Program-made: the position numbers and the translations under genes
The notes under the pieces: generated by a model
The model's input: only the letters and a program-made list of their open reading frames with translations
Told to the model about the DNA's origin: nothing
Database searches by the model: none
Origin: Myxococcales bacterium
GTDB lineage: Bacteria; Myxococcota_A; Polyangia; Palsa-1104; JAEUJZ01
DNA: 64,000 bases
Direction of reading: 5' to 3'
Assembly (NCBI GenBank): GCA_016794505.1
Contig: JAEUJZ010000014.1
Span: forward strand, 1-64,000
Shown here: in pieces, positions 21,001 through 28,072 of the stretch
Layout of the letters: each line of letters opens with the position of its first letter
Numbering within the stretch: position 1 is the stretch's first letter

Positions 21001-21393
21001 CTGCCGCCGCTTTCCGCCCTGGGATCCGAAGCGCGCATGCGTGAGCTACCCGAGCACCTGCGCCATCTGCGGGTCGTTCCGACGGTCGGCGATGCAGTGG
21101 GTCCGACGCTGGGCCAAGCCGGAAGCGGTGCCAGTGTGCTCAAAAGCGGCTCGGCGGAGCCGCTGCGGGCGTCTGCCGCTTCCCACGCGGGCTCTTCCAG
21201 CGCCACCGCCGGGACACCGCGCACATCGACTGGCCCAGCCACCGCTGGCAGCGCCGGTCTGCGACCGTCTGTTGCGGCGGCGTCTCCCCCGACACCAGGG
21301 GCTCGTCCCGTCGGGAACAAGGGCCCACGTCCAGGTCGGCCGGGCGCTCGCAAGTCGGGTCCGGCGACTGCGCCCCCGCCTGTTGTGTTTTGA
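18085..21393 (+). CDS. mrcA: Class A penicillin-binding protein 1A with basic low-complexity linker
   Basis: This bifunctional peptidoglycan synthase has 1102 residues, longer than the usual ~800-850. Residues ~20-46 are the membrane anchor. The GT51 glycosyltransferase has catalytic Glu in ATEDRRFYEHRG (E105) plus GGSTITQQVAK and RKIREAILARRLE. The transpeptidase has S683-AYK, S742-KN and K886-TG. Extra length comes from a Ser/Arg/Pro/Thr-rich insert at ~455-600 (e.g. SRRSASPSRTRGSKG), between the two catalytic domains, and a Pro/Ala/Ser-rich C-terminal tail after ~940. The next gene, an FHA-kinase, begins within or a few bases after the stop codon, so both are probably co-translated. Confidence 0.94.
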   Translation: MNPSRVHITNPADGGFFYWLFKYTLFSIAGIALLFVHVLVGLYIYFARSVPTVPDLATYAQRAPGITSVHAGDNTLLAELASERREVVPLDRIPQTLIDAVIATEDRRFYEHRGLDVRGLVRALRENLRHGRISQGGSTITQQVAKSFLSPERSFTRKIREAILARRLEARFSKREILALYLNHIFLGHGSFGVQAAAKRYFDKNVWELGLPELALLAGLGKAPTRYSPIEHPLMAQARRDKVLRNMVEVGLIQAAQAEALYGTRIALKPRRDTSRDISPYFVDYVRRDLLKQFGPQAVYEGGYRIETTVLPHLDVLAADNVDHATRQIDKRQGYRGPEARLDPDAQKLFLARATARYAGPLQENTLYLGLVTAVRSGGATVQVGQHMLELPVLNMLWASRYTAGDPTNDRFIRSATEALRPGDVIWVKLSHRSHIAKFSEFNYVPLTTKPLETGDAVARAGGKPSEGSEVRGKFTSGTMAQAAPTSKPPVVVAAAKPASPAPAAASVADPSRRSASPSRTRGSKGMGSRTGSRGTPTASRGTRGSSRRNPASGSPTPATAPAQDSSAQQMAQRDSGPPAGMRFVPGTGVQVIIDGGGVRLAAQPPAPGKRIEVGEAVWIPEQVRKPLPQQLKEVVLEQAPRPQGAIYSFDLHTGYILSMAGGSDYDRSEFNRAVQACRQPGSAYKPVYYSLALDRGYSYDTLWNDRVRTEVDPVTGEEWIPQNIDGTYGQTVNLERALVWSKNPPALEIFKTLGKKDVAAWARRLGFTTPIHADDALALGASCVRIDEISRAFALFATGGRPVESVSIKRVFDRSGRVLYDASAWDDPLLDGPSRLDRLVATAGRMRRPVIAPRTAYLMDTLLRRVVSQGHSKPIRDAKLIAAGKTGTSSRTSDVWFVGHTSRWMTTAWVGDDTYERQLGYTDASFTISVPMWTRYMYAANREAALAEVPVEKPAAVKPNDRGGPLLPGFPLPPLSALGSEARMRELPEHLRHLRVVPTVGDAVGPTLGQAGSGASVLKSGSAEPLRASAASHAGSSSATAGTPRTSTGPATAGSAGLRPSVAAASPPTPGARPVGNKGPRPGRPGARKSGPATAPPPVVF

Positions 21394-24300
21394 GCGTGCC
21401 GATGGCGTCAGGTCCTGTTCCTCCTTTGGCTGGTGATGGGCGCGCAGCCGCTGCGACGAGCCCGATTCCAACCAGCCTGCAAGGGCAGCCCCTGGGCACA
21501 GTCACCGAGGTCCACCTGCTTTCGGGCACCCGCGTCGGAGAACAGCTGCTGTTCTTTGACACCGATCGCGTGCGCATCGGCCGCAACCCCGCCAACGATG
21601 TCGTCATTCCCGAAGGCGGTGTCTCGCGCCATCACGCCGAGCTACGCGCCGAGCGAGACCAGTTTCAGCTGGTTGACTTGGGCAGCACAGCCGGGACGTT
21701 TGTCGTCGGAGGAGCTGGCGCGCTGCAGGTCGAAGCGACCCGCCCGATGCCCTTGGCCTGCCCCGGCGCGTATGAGCTGAGCTTCGGTCGTGGAGGACCG
21801 CGCTGCCGCATCAGCCTGGGCTTGTCGGTGCCCTTTGGCCGCTATCGCTTGATTGCCCGTCTGGGCGGTGGCGGCATGGCCGAGGTTTATTTGGCTCGTC
21901 AGACGGGCCTTGGCGGCTTTAGTCGCTCGGTCGCCATCAAGCTGATTCAGCCCGAGATGTTCGACATCGTCGACGCCTCGGCCATGTTCCTCGATGAAGC
22001 GCGCATCGCCGCCGAGATCAACCACCACAACGTCGTCAAGATCTACGACGTCGGCGAAGAAAACGGCGTGCTGTACTTGGCCATGGAATACCTGCGCGGC
22101 ACGACGCTTTCGCACATGAGCGCGCAGCTTGCTCAGCGTGGCGAGCGCATGCCGCCGGATCTGGTGGCGTCGCTGGTTACCCAGGCCTGCTCGGGACTGC
22201 ACGCGGCACATACGCTGCGCGATCCCGCGGGTCGGCCGCTTAATGTCGTCCACCGCGACGTCTCGCCGTCGAACCTGATGGTCACGTCCGAGGGCTTGGT
22301 CAAGGTCATCGACTTTGGCGTGGCCCGCGCCGATCGCCGCCTGGTGCGCAAGGAAGAAGGCCTGCAAGGCAAGCCGGCGTATATGTCGCCCGAGCAGATC
22401 CAAGGCCTGACTCTCGACGGGCGCTCGGATGTTTTTGCCGTCGGCGTGGTGCTGTACGAGCTGTGCAGCGGCCGACCGCTGTTTCAGCGCGACGACATGG
22501 TGTCGACGTTTTATGCCGTGGTGCGGGGCGAGATTCCGCCGCTGCGCAGCGTCTGTCCACAGGCCTCACCGCTGCTTGAGATGGTCGTACACAAAGCGCT
22601 GGCCAAAGATCCGACGCAGCGCTTCCAAAGCGCCGCTGATCTCGGGGCCGAGCTAGACCAAGTGGTGCAAGAGGCCGGAGGTCGCTTCGCCAACATCTCG
22701 GCCGTGGCGCGCTTCGTCGCCGAGTGGGGCATCAGCCTGACCGGCAACCCGCCTGCGCTGTTGACGCAAGTGCCCAAGCCGCTTTTGCATCGCCCCCCGC
22801 GGGCCGGCAAGGGCGGCACCGACGAGTCGATGTCGCTGCCCCTTTTGGATGCCGCAAGCAGCGGGCGTTCCGACGGAGACAAGCGCAAGCTGGATGCGAC
22901 CTTGGAGCCAGCGCAGGTGCCGCTTGCCGCCCCGCGACCGGTGTCGGCGCGACACAGCCCCGTGCCGGCCAACCACCAGCCGCTTCTGCGGCAGCCGCAG
23001 CGACTCGACGGCGTGATCGTCGAGGGACGCTATCGCATTCGACGCTGGATCGGTCACACGCAAGAGTCCGAGCGACCGTATCCCAAGCTGTACTACTTGG
23101 CCGAGATCATGCGCGAGGAGGAGCCCGAGAAGCTTGCCCGCGCCACAGGTCTTCTTGAAAACAAAGATATCCTGTTGATGGTCTGCGGCCGTGGCCCCGA
23201 GGTGGCCGCTCTGTCGAGCGTGCAGCGCGATCGCCTGCGTGACTTCGCGACACAGCGCAGCGTGAGCAAGGTCTCGCCGCACCTTATGCCGGTCTTGCAC
23301 CTGGGCGAGCTTCCGACGCTGGGCAGCACGTATCTGGTCCTGCCACAGCTTCGCAACACCCTGCAGGCGCTGGTCGACCCCGGACCGCTGCCTCCGTTTG
23401 ACGAGGCGATGTCGCTGATCCACGAGATCGTAGACGGGCTGCTAGAAGCCGAAGCCAGCCAGCCCGGTTTCGTACACGGCAACTTGTCGCTGTCCTCGTT
23501 TGGCTTGTACATCCCCAAGGGCCCGGCGATCGTCGATAACCGCCCGCCGCCGTCGCAGGTCTCGCCGACGCCCGCCCCGGTGCCACAGGTTCCGCTGACG
23601 CCCGCGTCGATCTCGCTGCTGCCGACCGCGCCGCCCGTGGAAGTGATCGCGGCCCGGCCGCGCGTGGTGCTGACCGACTTTCACTTGGAATCGCTGCTGG
23701 GCACTCCTGAAGGCTCGATCAACGAGCGCATGACCCTGCCCATCGGCGACACGCAGTACTGGGCACCCGAGAGAGTGACCGGCGGCCCGGTCTCGCAAGC
23801 GGGCGACGTCTATGCGCTGGGCGCGATCCTGTATCAGCTACTCGGTGGCGATCTGGCAAAGGCCACGCACGCCGCGCGGGCTCGACGAGAGCTTCCGCGC
23901 CTGCCGGTGCATGTCGGCGTGCCAGCCCATGTCGAAGCCGCGGTGCTTTCGGCGCTGCGTCCCGATCCCGCGTCACGCCCCAGCCTGCAGGCCTTTGCGA
24001 CGGCGCTTTTCCAAAAGGCCGCGACGCCCGGCAGCCCAGCATCGCCGACGAACACGGGCGCGCAGCGCATCGAGCTACCGCTTTCCCCCATCGTCGCCAC
24101 CGCCGATGCGCCGCCGCGGCCAAGCCCGGCGCAGCTTGTGCGAACAGCCGCCGGGCGCGAGCTTCTGCTGTCCCTGGTGGCGCTGCGAGCCCCCACCCAG
24201 CACGTGCATTTGTTGCTGCCGTTCTCGTCGGTGCCTGAGCTGCTACCGGCACCGCTTGTGCTCAAGCTGCACGGACAGACGCTGATGGTCGAGCTCGATG

Positions 24301-24638
24301 CATCGGCCCCAAGTGCTGGCCGGGGACGCGATCGCCACAGCATCTATTACGACGCGTACGACCCCAACACGCGCTGCGAAAGCTACACGCTCTTGCCCAG
24401 CACAGCGGTCGCCAGCTTCGATGTCGGTCACCGACGGACGCGTGTGCAGCGTATCCACTATGCCAGCGTCATCGCCAGCGGCTTGGGCGCTGCCGAGGGT
24501 CTGACCGTCGCCGTGCCCGAGCTGCAGTGCGAATTTTCCGTCGCTGGGCCAGTCTTGCGTCTGTGCGTTCTTTTCACCAGCCCAGCGGGGGGCGAGGCCG
24601 GTGCGAACCATGTCTTTGCCATCCTGATTGCCCCCTAA
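21390..24638 (+). CDS. FHA - Ser/Thr kinase - pseudokinase fusion protein
   Basis: The 1082 residues contain, in order: an FHA phosphothreonine-binding domain (~35-145; RIGRNPANDVVI, VSRHHAEL, DLGSTAGTF), an intact eukaryotic-like kinase (~150-430; GGGGMAEVYLA, VAIK Lys184, HRDVSPSN Asp290, DFG Asp308, YMSPEQIQG), a linker, and a second kinase-shaped domain (~535-875) lacking key residues: no glycine loop or VAIK lysine, HGN at 696 instead of HRD, and DFH at 763 instead of DFG, while the YWAPERV and DVYALGAILYQLLGG segments are kept. A Pro-rich insert of roughly 45 residues lies between HGN and DFH. The last ~180 residues are unrecognised. The start is uncertain: TTG 21390 (overlapping the PBP1A stop), GTG 21396 or ATG 21402. 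There is no obvious membrane segment, so it is likely cytosolic and could couple phospho-signals to PBP1A. Confidence 0.9.
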   Translation: MSVPMASGPVPPLAGDGRAAAATSPIPTSLQGQPLGTVTEVHLLSGTRVGEQLLFFDTDRVRIGRNPANDVVIPEGGVSRHHAELRAERDQFQLVDLGSTAGTFVVGGAGALQVEATRPMPLACPGAYELSFGRGGPRCRISLGLSVPFGRYRLIARLGGGGMAEVYLARQTGLGGFSRSVAIKLIQPEMFDIVDASAMFLDEARIAAEINHHNVVKIYDVGEENGVLYLAMEYLRGTTLSHMSAQLAQRGERMPPDLVASLVTQACSGLHAAHTLRDPAGRPLNVVHRDVSPSNLMVTSEGLVKVIDFGVARADRRLVRKEEGLQGKPAYMSPEQIQGLTLDGRSDVFAVGVVLYELCSGRPLFQRDDMVSTFYAVVRGEIPPLRSVCPQASPLLEMVVHKALAKDPTQRFQSAADLGAELDQVVQEAGGRFANISAVARFVAEWGISLTGNPPALLTQVPKPLLHRPPRAGKGGTDESMSLPLLDAASSGRSDGDKRKLDATLEPAQVPLAAPRPVSARHSPVPANHQPLLRQPQRLDGVIVEGRYRIRRWIGHTQESERPYPKLYYLAEIMREEEPEKLARATGLLENKDILLMVCGRGPEVAALSSVQRDRLRDFATQRSVSKVSPHLMPVLHLGELPTLGSTYLVLPQLRNTLQALVDPGPLPPFDEAMSLIHEIVDGLLEAEASQPGFVHGNLSLSSFGLYIPKGPAIVDNRPPPSQVSPTPAPVPQVPLTPASISLLPTAPPVEVIAARPRVVLTDFHLESLLGTPEGSINERMTLPIGDTQYWAPERVTGGPVSQAGDVYALGAILYQLLGGDLAKATHAARARRELPRLPVHVGVPAHVEAAVLSALRPDPASRPSLQAFATALFQKAATPGSPASPTNTGAQRIELPLSPIVATADAPPRPSPAQLVRTAAGRELLLSLVALRAPTQHVHLLLPFSSVPELLPAPLVLKLHGQTLMVELDASAPSAGRGRDRHSIYYDAYDPNTRCESYTLLPSTAVASFDVGHRRTRVQRIHYASVIASGLGAAEGLTVAVPELQCEFSVAGPVLRLCVLFTSPAGGEAGANHVFAILIAP

Positions 24639-24674
24639 GCGGACGGCTCGGCTGCTGGCGCCGCGGCACTCGGA

Positions 24675-24690
24675 TACAATTGCGTATTAT
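24675..24690 (+). promoter_or_regulatory. Possible promoter (two overlapping -10-like boxes)
   Basis: TACAAT (24675-24680) and TATTAT (24685-24690) stand out in GC-rich sequence 33-48 bases before the STAS-like start. No convincing -35 box accompanies either. Confidence 0.35.
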
Positions 24691-24722
24691 TTCCGCGAGA
24701 AATGCGGAAGGGGGACCAGGCC

Positions 24723-25229
24723 ATGGATCCGCTGCGCCGAAAGGACTCGCTTGCTTCGTCGAGCACAGACGCCGACGCCCCCACGCCCGCGTCGACCGAG
24801 GAGGGCGCTTGGCAGGCCGTCGGCAGCCACCGCATGCGCATCCAGGGCGACCTGATCGAGTGGGAAGGCATCGGTCCCGTCCGCATCGCCGACATTCGTG
24901 CCTATCAAGATCTGCGCGACACGGTCCTTGCGCGGCTGGGGTACTGCGTGGCCCTGGTCAACTCACAGGCGACGGCAGGCATCAACCCCGACGCGCGCCG
25001 CTTTTTGGCCGAGCAGGCGCGCAGCCACGTTCAGCGCCGCGTGTCGACCGCGGTCTATGGCGTCTCGGGCCCGGCCTATGCGATGGCTGCGCTGGTGATT
25101 CGGGCCATGGAGCTTTTGGGACGACGCAAGAACCAGATCTTGATCTGCAGCAACGAAGCAGAAGCGCGAGCTTGGCTTGAAACGCAGCGCCGACTGTACC
25201 AAGCCACAAGCGCTGCGCAGACGGGATGA
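24723..25229 (+). CDS. STAS/SpoIIAA-like domain protein
   Basis: A 168-residue cytosolic protein. After a disordered Ser/Thr/Ala-rich N-terminus (~1-30), the sequence AWQAVGSHRMRIQGDLIEWEG, then a CVALVNSQATAGINPDARRFLAE strand-helix pair and a C-terminal AVYGVSGPAYAMAALVIRAMEL helix, resembles the STAS/SpoIIAA-like small domain proteins frequent in myxobacteria. I recognise the general fold only and cannot name a partner. ATG 24723 is preferred over an in-frame ATG at 24702 because GGAAGGGGG lies about ten bases upstream. It follows the kinase gene on the same strand after 84 bases but probably has its own promoter. Confidence 0.65.
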   Translation: MDPLRRKDSLASSSTDADAPTPASTEEGAWQAVGSHRMRIQGDLIEWEGIGPVRIADIRAYQDLRDTVLARLGYCVALVNSQATAGINPDARRFLAEQARSHVQRRVSTAVYGVSGPAYAMAALVIRAMELLGRRKNQILICSNEAEARAWLETQRRLYQATSAAQTG

Positions 25230-25241
25230 AGCGGCTGCGCC

Positions 25242-27137
25242 TTACCAGCTCATGCTGGCTTTGGCGGCGGGCGCCGCGGGGGCCGCATGCACCGACTGTT
25301 CGAGATCGTCGAAACCCGACTTCTTGACGCGCACGCGATACTGCCCGCGATCGACGGTCTTGAAGCGATAGTTGCCCTGTTCGGTGGTGCGCGTCGACTG
25401 CACAACGCGCCCCTTATCGTCGACAAGCTCGACGAGCGTGTTGGCCGAGGATGCGCCGCCGCGCAGCGAGATCTGGCCCTCGACCTCGGCAAAGTTGCGC
25501 TGCTGCGCCACTTCGCTGTCATGCACAAAGAGCGCGCTTTCGCTCTGCCGCAAGCGTCCCTGCGCATCGCGGAAGTGCAGCTTGGCGACATAGCGCCCAC
25601 GTGGCAGGGCTTTCCCGTCGCTGCCCTTGCCGTTCCAGACAAACGACAAGCCGCCCGTCTGACCTTTTCTGCTGTCGCTGTAGACGCGCGCCCCTGGCTT
25701 GGCTTCGCTGCCTGTGGTGGTGCTGAAGACCTCTAGCTCGACGGCACCGCTGGTTTCGGCCTGCGGTGCGATGTTGCGCAACGAAATGATCGAGGTCTGC
25801 GTCGGCTCGTCGAAGCGCGCCCCGACTTCGGTCAGATACACCTCGCCGGCATAGACCTCGAAGCGTCGCCGGCTGACCTGCCCCTTGCCGTTGGTGGCGA
25901 CCAAGTCGATCAGGTGCTTGCCGCTGCTCAGCTTGCTGGCGTCAAGCAGGTGATCGAGCTTGGCGCCGCAGGCCTTGCCGACCGGCAGATCGTCGACAAA
26001 CAGCTCGATCTGCTGAATGCCACCGCCCGAGTTATCGGTCGCGCTGACCGCGAGCTTCATCTGCGGCTCGACGTGCTGGCCATCGACGACGCCGCTGACC
26101 GCGAGGCTCGCGACATCAACCGTCACCATGCCCAAGACCGCCCACATCGTCTCGGCTTTGTCGGCGCCTCCTTGGTTGCTGCGGTACGTGCGCCAGGCGC
26201 CGTTCTGTCCTTGCTTGCTGACCAGATAACGAATCGCTCGCGACACCGGCTGATCTTCGTCGGAATATCCCGCGGTCTTAAGCGCGTACACCGTCTGCCC
26301 GGTGGCAAACGCGTCGCTGTTCTGGCTGTCTAGGCCCCAGCCGCCATCTGCGTTCTGACGGACCAACAGCATCTTGACCAAGCCCTGCACGCTGGCTTCG
26401 TTGCGCGTCACACCCGACGCCAAAAGCCCAAGCAGCACGAAGTTCAGGTCCTGCAGATAGACCGATCCCTTGCGGCTCTGCCACGTCGAAACCTGGCTGG
26501 CCAGATAGTGCTCGGCGCGCCGCAGCGGAGGCTGCCACTTGGCATCGGCCGTTCGCGCATACGCCTGCCGCCAGGTCTGCGCCGCTTGGAACGTCGTCTG
26601 CAGCGTGCCGCCGGTCACAGGCAAGCGCCGATCGTCATCGTTGATGGCGCCGCTCTGCGCCTGCACGCCTTGTAGCTCTTTGGCATAGCGCAGAAGCTGA
26701 TCGGTCTCGTTGTTGCCGACCCACTGGTCATAGCGCGCCCAGGCCGAGCCCTCGAACGCGATACCCGTCGTATGCCCGCCGGCTGTGACGCCCAACTTCA
26801 GCGCGCGTACCATCGCCCCCAGGTCGCGGTTGTCGACCGTGTACTGATGCTTTTTTCCGACGGAGAGCGCTTCCATCGTGACCGCCTGCACGTGACAGCC
26901 AAAGCAGCGATGCTGCGCCGTCCAGGCCTGGCTTGAGCTCGATAGATACGCAAGCCCGCGCGCCGCGGCCGCACGCACGTGATCGGATCCTTTGTACTGC
27001 TGCTCAGGCGAGCGCTTGGGGGCTGAACAGACCGGCGCAGCGACGGGATTTAAGACACCGGCCGCCGCCGACGTAACCGACAGCAAGCCCAAGCTTGCAA
27101 GCACAGGACGCACCACGGGCAGAAACGAACGAGACAT
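25242..27137 (-). CDS. Secreted alpha-alpha toroid (prenyltransferase/squalene-cyclase-like) protein with CxxCH motif
   Basis: The 631 residues begin with a signal peptide (RPVLASLGLLSVTSAAAG). Near residue 75 is HRCFGCHVQA, a heme c attachment-type CxxCH. Residues ~30-370 contain repeated QxxxGxW-like helices typical of the terpenoid cyclase/prenyltransferase toroid (LLVRQNADGGWGLD, YLVSKQGQNGAWRTY). The C-terminal half has beta domains, including a carboxypeptidase-regulatory-like end (TLVELVDDKGRVVQSTRTTEQGNYRFK). Cyclase catalytic residues (DxDD) are not seen, so the toroid may be structural. The start ATG 27137 has AAGGAGG five bases upstream; a codon at 27188 lacks this. The function is unknown; similar CxxCH-toroid proteins occur in other phyla. 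Confidence 0.75.
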   Translation of the reverse strand: MSRSFLPVVRPVLASLGLLSVTSAAAGVLNPVAAPVCSAPKRSPEQQYKGSDHVRAAAARGLAYLSSSSQAWTAQHRCFGCHVQAVTMEALSVGKKHQYTVDNRDLGAMVRALKLGVTAGGHTTGIAFEGSAWARYDQWVGNNETDQLLRYAKELQGVQAQSGAINDDDRRLPVTGGTLQTTFQAAQTWRQAYARTADAKWQPPLRRAEHYLASQVSTWQSRKGSVYLQDLNFVLLGLLASGVTRNEASVQGLVKMLLVRQNADGGWGLDSQNSDAFATGQTVYALKTAGYSDEDQPVSRAIRYLVSKQGQNGAWRTYRSNQGGADKAETMWAVLGMVTVDVASLAVSGVVDGQHVEPQMKLAVSATDNSGGGIQQIELFVDDLPVGKACGAKLDHLLDASKLSSGKHLIDLVATNGKGQVSRRRFEVYAGEVYLTEVGARFDEPTQTSIISLRNIAPQAETSGAVELEVFSTTTGSEAKPGARVYSDSRKGQTGGLSFVWNGKGSDGKALPRGRYVAKLHFRDAQGRLRQSESALFVHDSEVAQQRNFAEVEGQISLRGGASSANTLVELVDDKGRVVQSTRTTEQGNYRFKTVDRGQYRVRVKKSGFDDLEQSVHAAPAAPAAKASMSW

Positions 27138-27341
27138 GGATCCTCCTTGCGTACACGACAGGCGTCGCTTCTGAGCCGCCGTGTCCAAGGCAGCATTCAG
27201 CGCCGCGTGCCCGTACGTTCGATGGGTCGAAAGGGAAACCAGACGCCGGTTTGGCGTCGCAGTGCCGGTCTGAAACGCCTAGCCCCGCGGAAGGATCTGC
27301 TTTTTTTGGTCGGCTTGTTGCGGCTTCGCGAAAGCAGAGAT

Positions 27342-27361
27342 CGCTGCGTCTTTTTGCAGCG
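27342..27361. other. Small perfect hairpin at the 3' end of the glyoxalase-II-like gene
   Basis: CGCTGC and GCAGCG pair across an eight-base loop, three bases past the stop of the minus-strand hydrolase gene. On that strand no T run follows, so it is at best a weak or Rho-assisted terminator. Confidence 0.35.
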
Positions 27362-27364
27362 CGC

Positions 27365-28054
27365 TCACGTGCGGCCGATGCGCTGCAAGAGCAGTGTGGC
27401 AAACGCCGTAGCGTCGGCGCAGCGCAGATAGGGATTCGTTTCGCGTTCCCAGCCAATGCGAGAAGTCGGCGTGCGACCGTAGTCATGGCCGGGATAGATG
27501 CGCGTCTCTTCGGGAAGCTCGGCAAGCTGCATCAAGCTGTGCCACAGCGTCGGGATGGTCTTTGCCGCGGCGGGCCTGCCGCAGCTTCCCACGAACAGCG
27601 TGTCCCCCGTGATCACGGCGGCAAGCTCGGGCAGGTAATACGAGCGCCCGGCCGCCGTATGTCCCGGAGTAGCCAGGACCTGTGCCGAGAGGCTACCGAG
27701 GCGCAGGGTCTCGCCACCTGCGAGCCGGCCAAGCTGCGGCGCAAGGCCCGCGGCACGGCAGGGACCCAGCACGGCCTCGGCTTCCTCGCTGCCGACGAAG
27801 ACGGAAAGCGATGGGCCCAGGCGCTGCAAGATCGGCACGACGCCTTCGATGTGATCGAAGTGTGTATGCGTCAGCCAGATCGCGGCCGGCTGCAGTCCGG
27901 CATCGCGCACGGTCCTTAGGATGCGATCCACTTCAAACGCCGGATCGACCAGCGCGCACAAGCGACTTTGTGGATCGCAGACCAGCGTGCAGAAGTTCTG
28001 CAGCAAGCCGACTTCAAGCTGCACAAGCTCAGGTTGCGCGATAGCGGGCGGCAT
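27365..28054 (-). CDS. Metallo-beta-lactamase-fold hydrolase (glyoxalase II-like)
   Basis: A 229-residue cytosolic enzyme. The binuclear metal motif THTHFDH is present, followed by ATPGHTAAGRSYYL, ITGDTLFVGSCGR and the C-terminal YPGHDYG and ERETNPYLR, which together resemble hydroxyacylglutathione hydrolases (thioesters) and, in the GDTLFVGSCGR segment, persulfide dioxygenases. It lies directly downstream of the Ser/Thr kinase gene and is probably transcribed with it. The start is uncertain: TTG 28072 follows the kinase stop immediately, while ATG 28054 is the first ATG; I use the ATG. Neither has a good ribosome-binding site, which fits coupled translation. Confidence 0.83.
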   Translation of the reverse strand: MPPAIAQPELVQLEVGLLQNFCTLVCDPQSRLCALVDPAFEVDRILRTVRDAGLQPAAIWLTHTHFDHIEGVVPILQRLGPSLSVFVGSEEAEAVLGPCRAAGLAPQLGRLAGGETLRLGSLSAQVLATPGHTAAGRSYYLPELAAVITGDTLFVGSCGRPAAAKTIPTLWHSLMQLAELPEETRIYPGHDYGRTPTSRIGWERETNPYLRCADATAFATLLLQRIGRT

Positions 28055-28072
28055 GGATGTGTGCTCAGCCAA

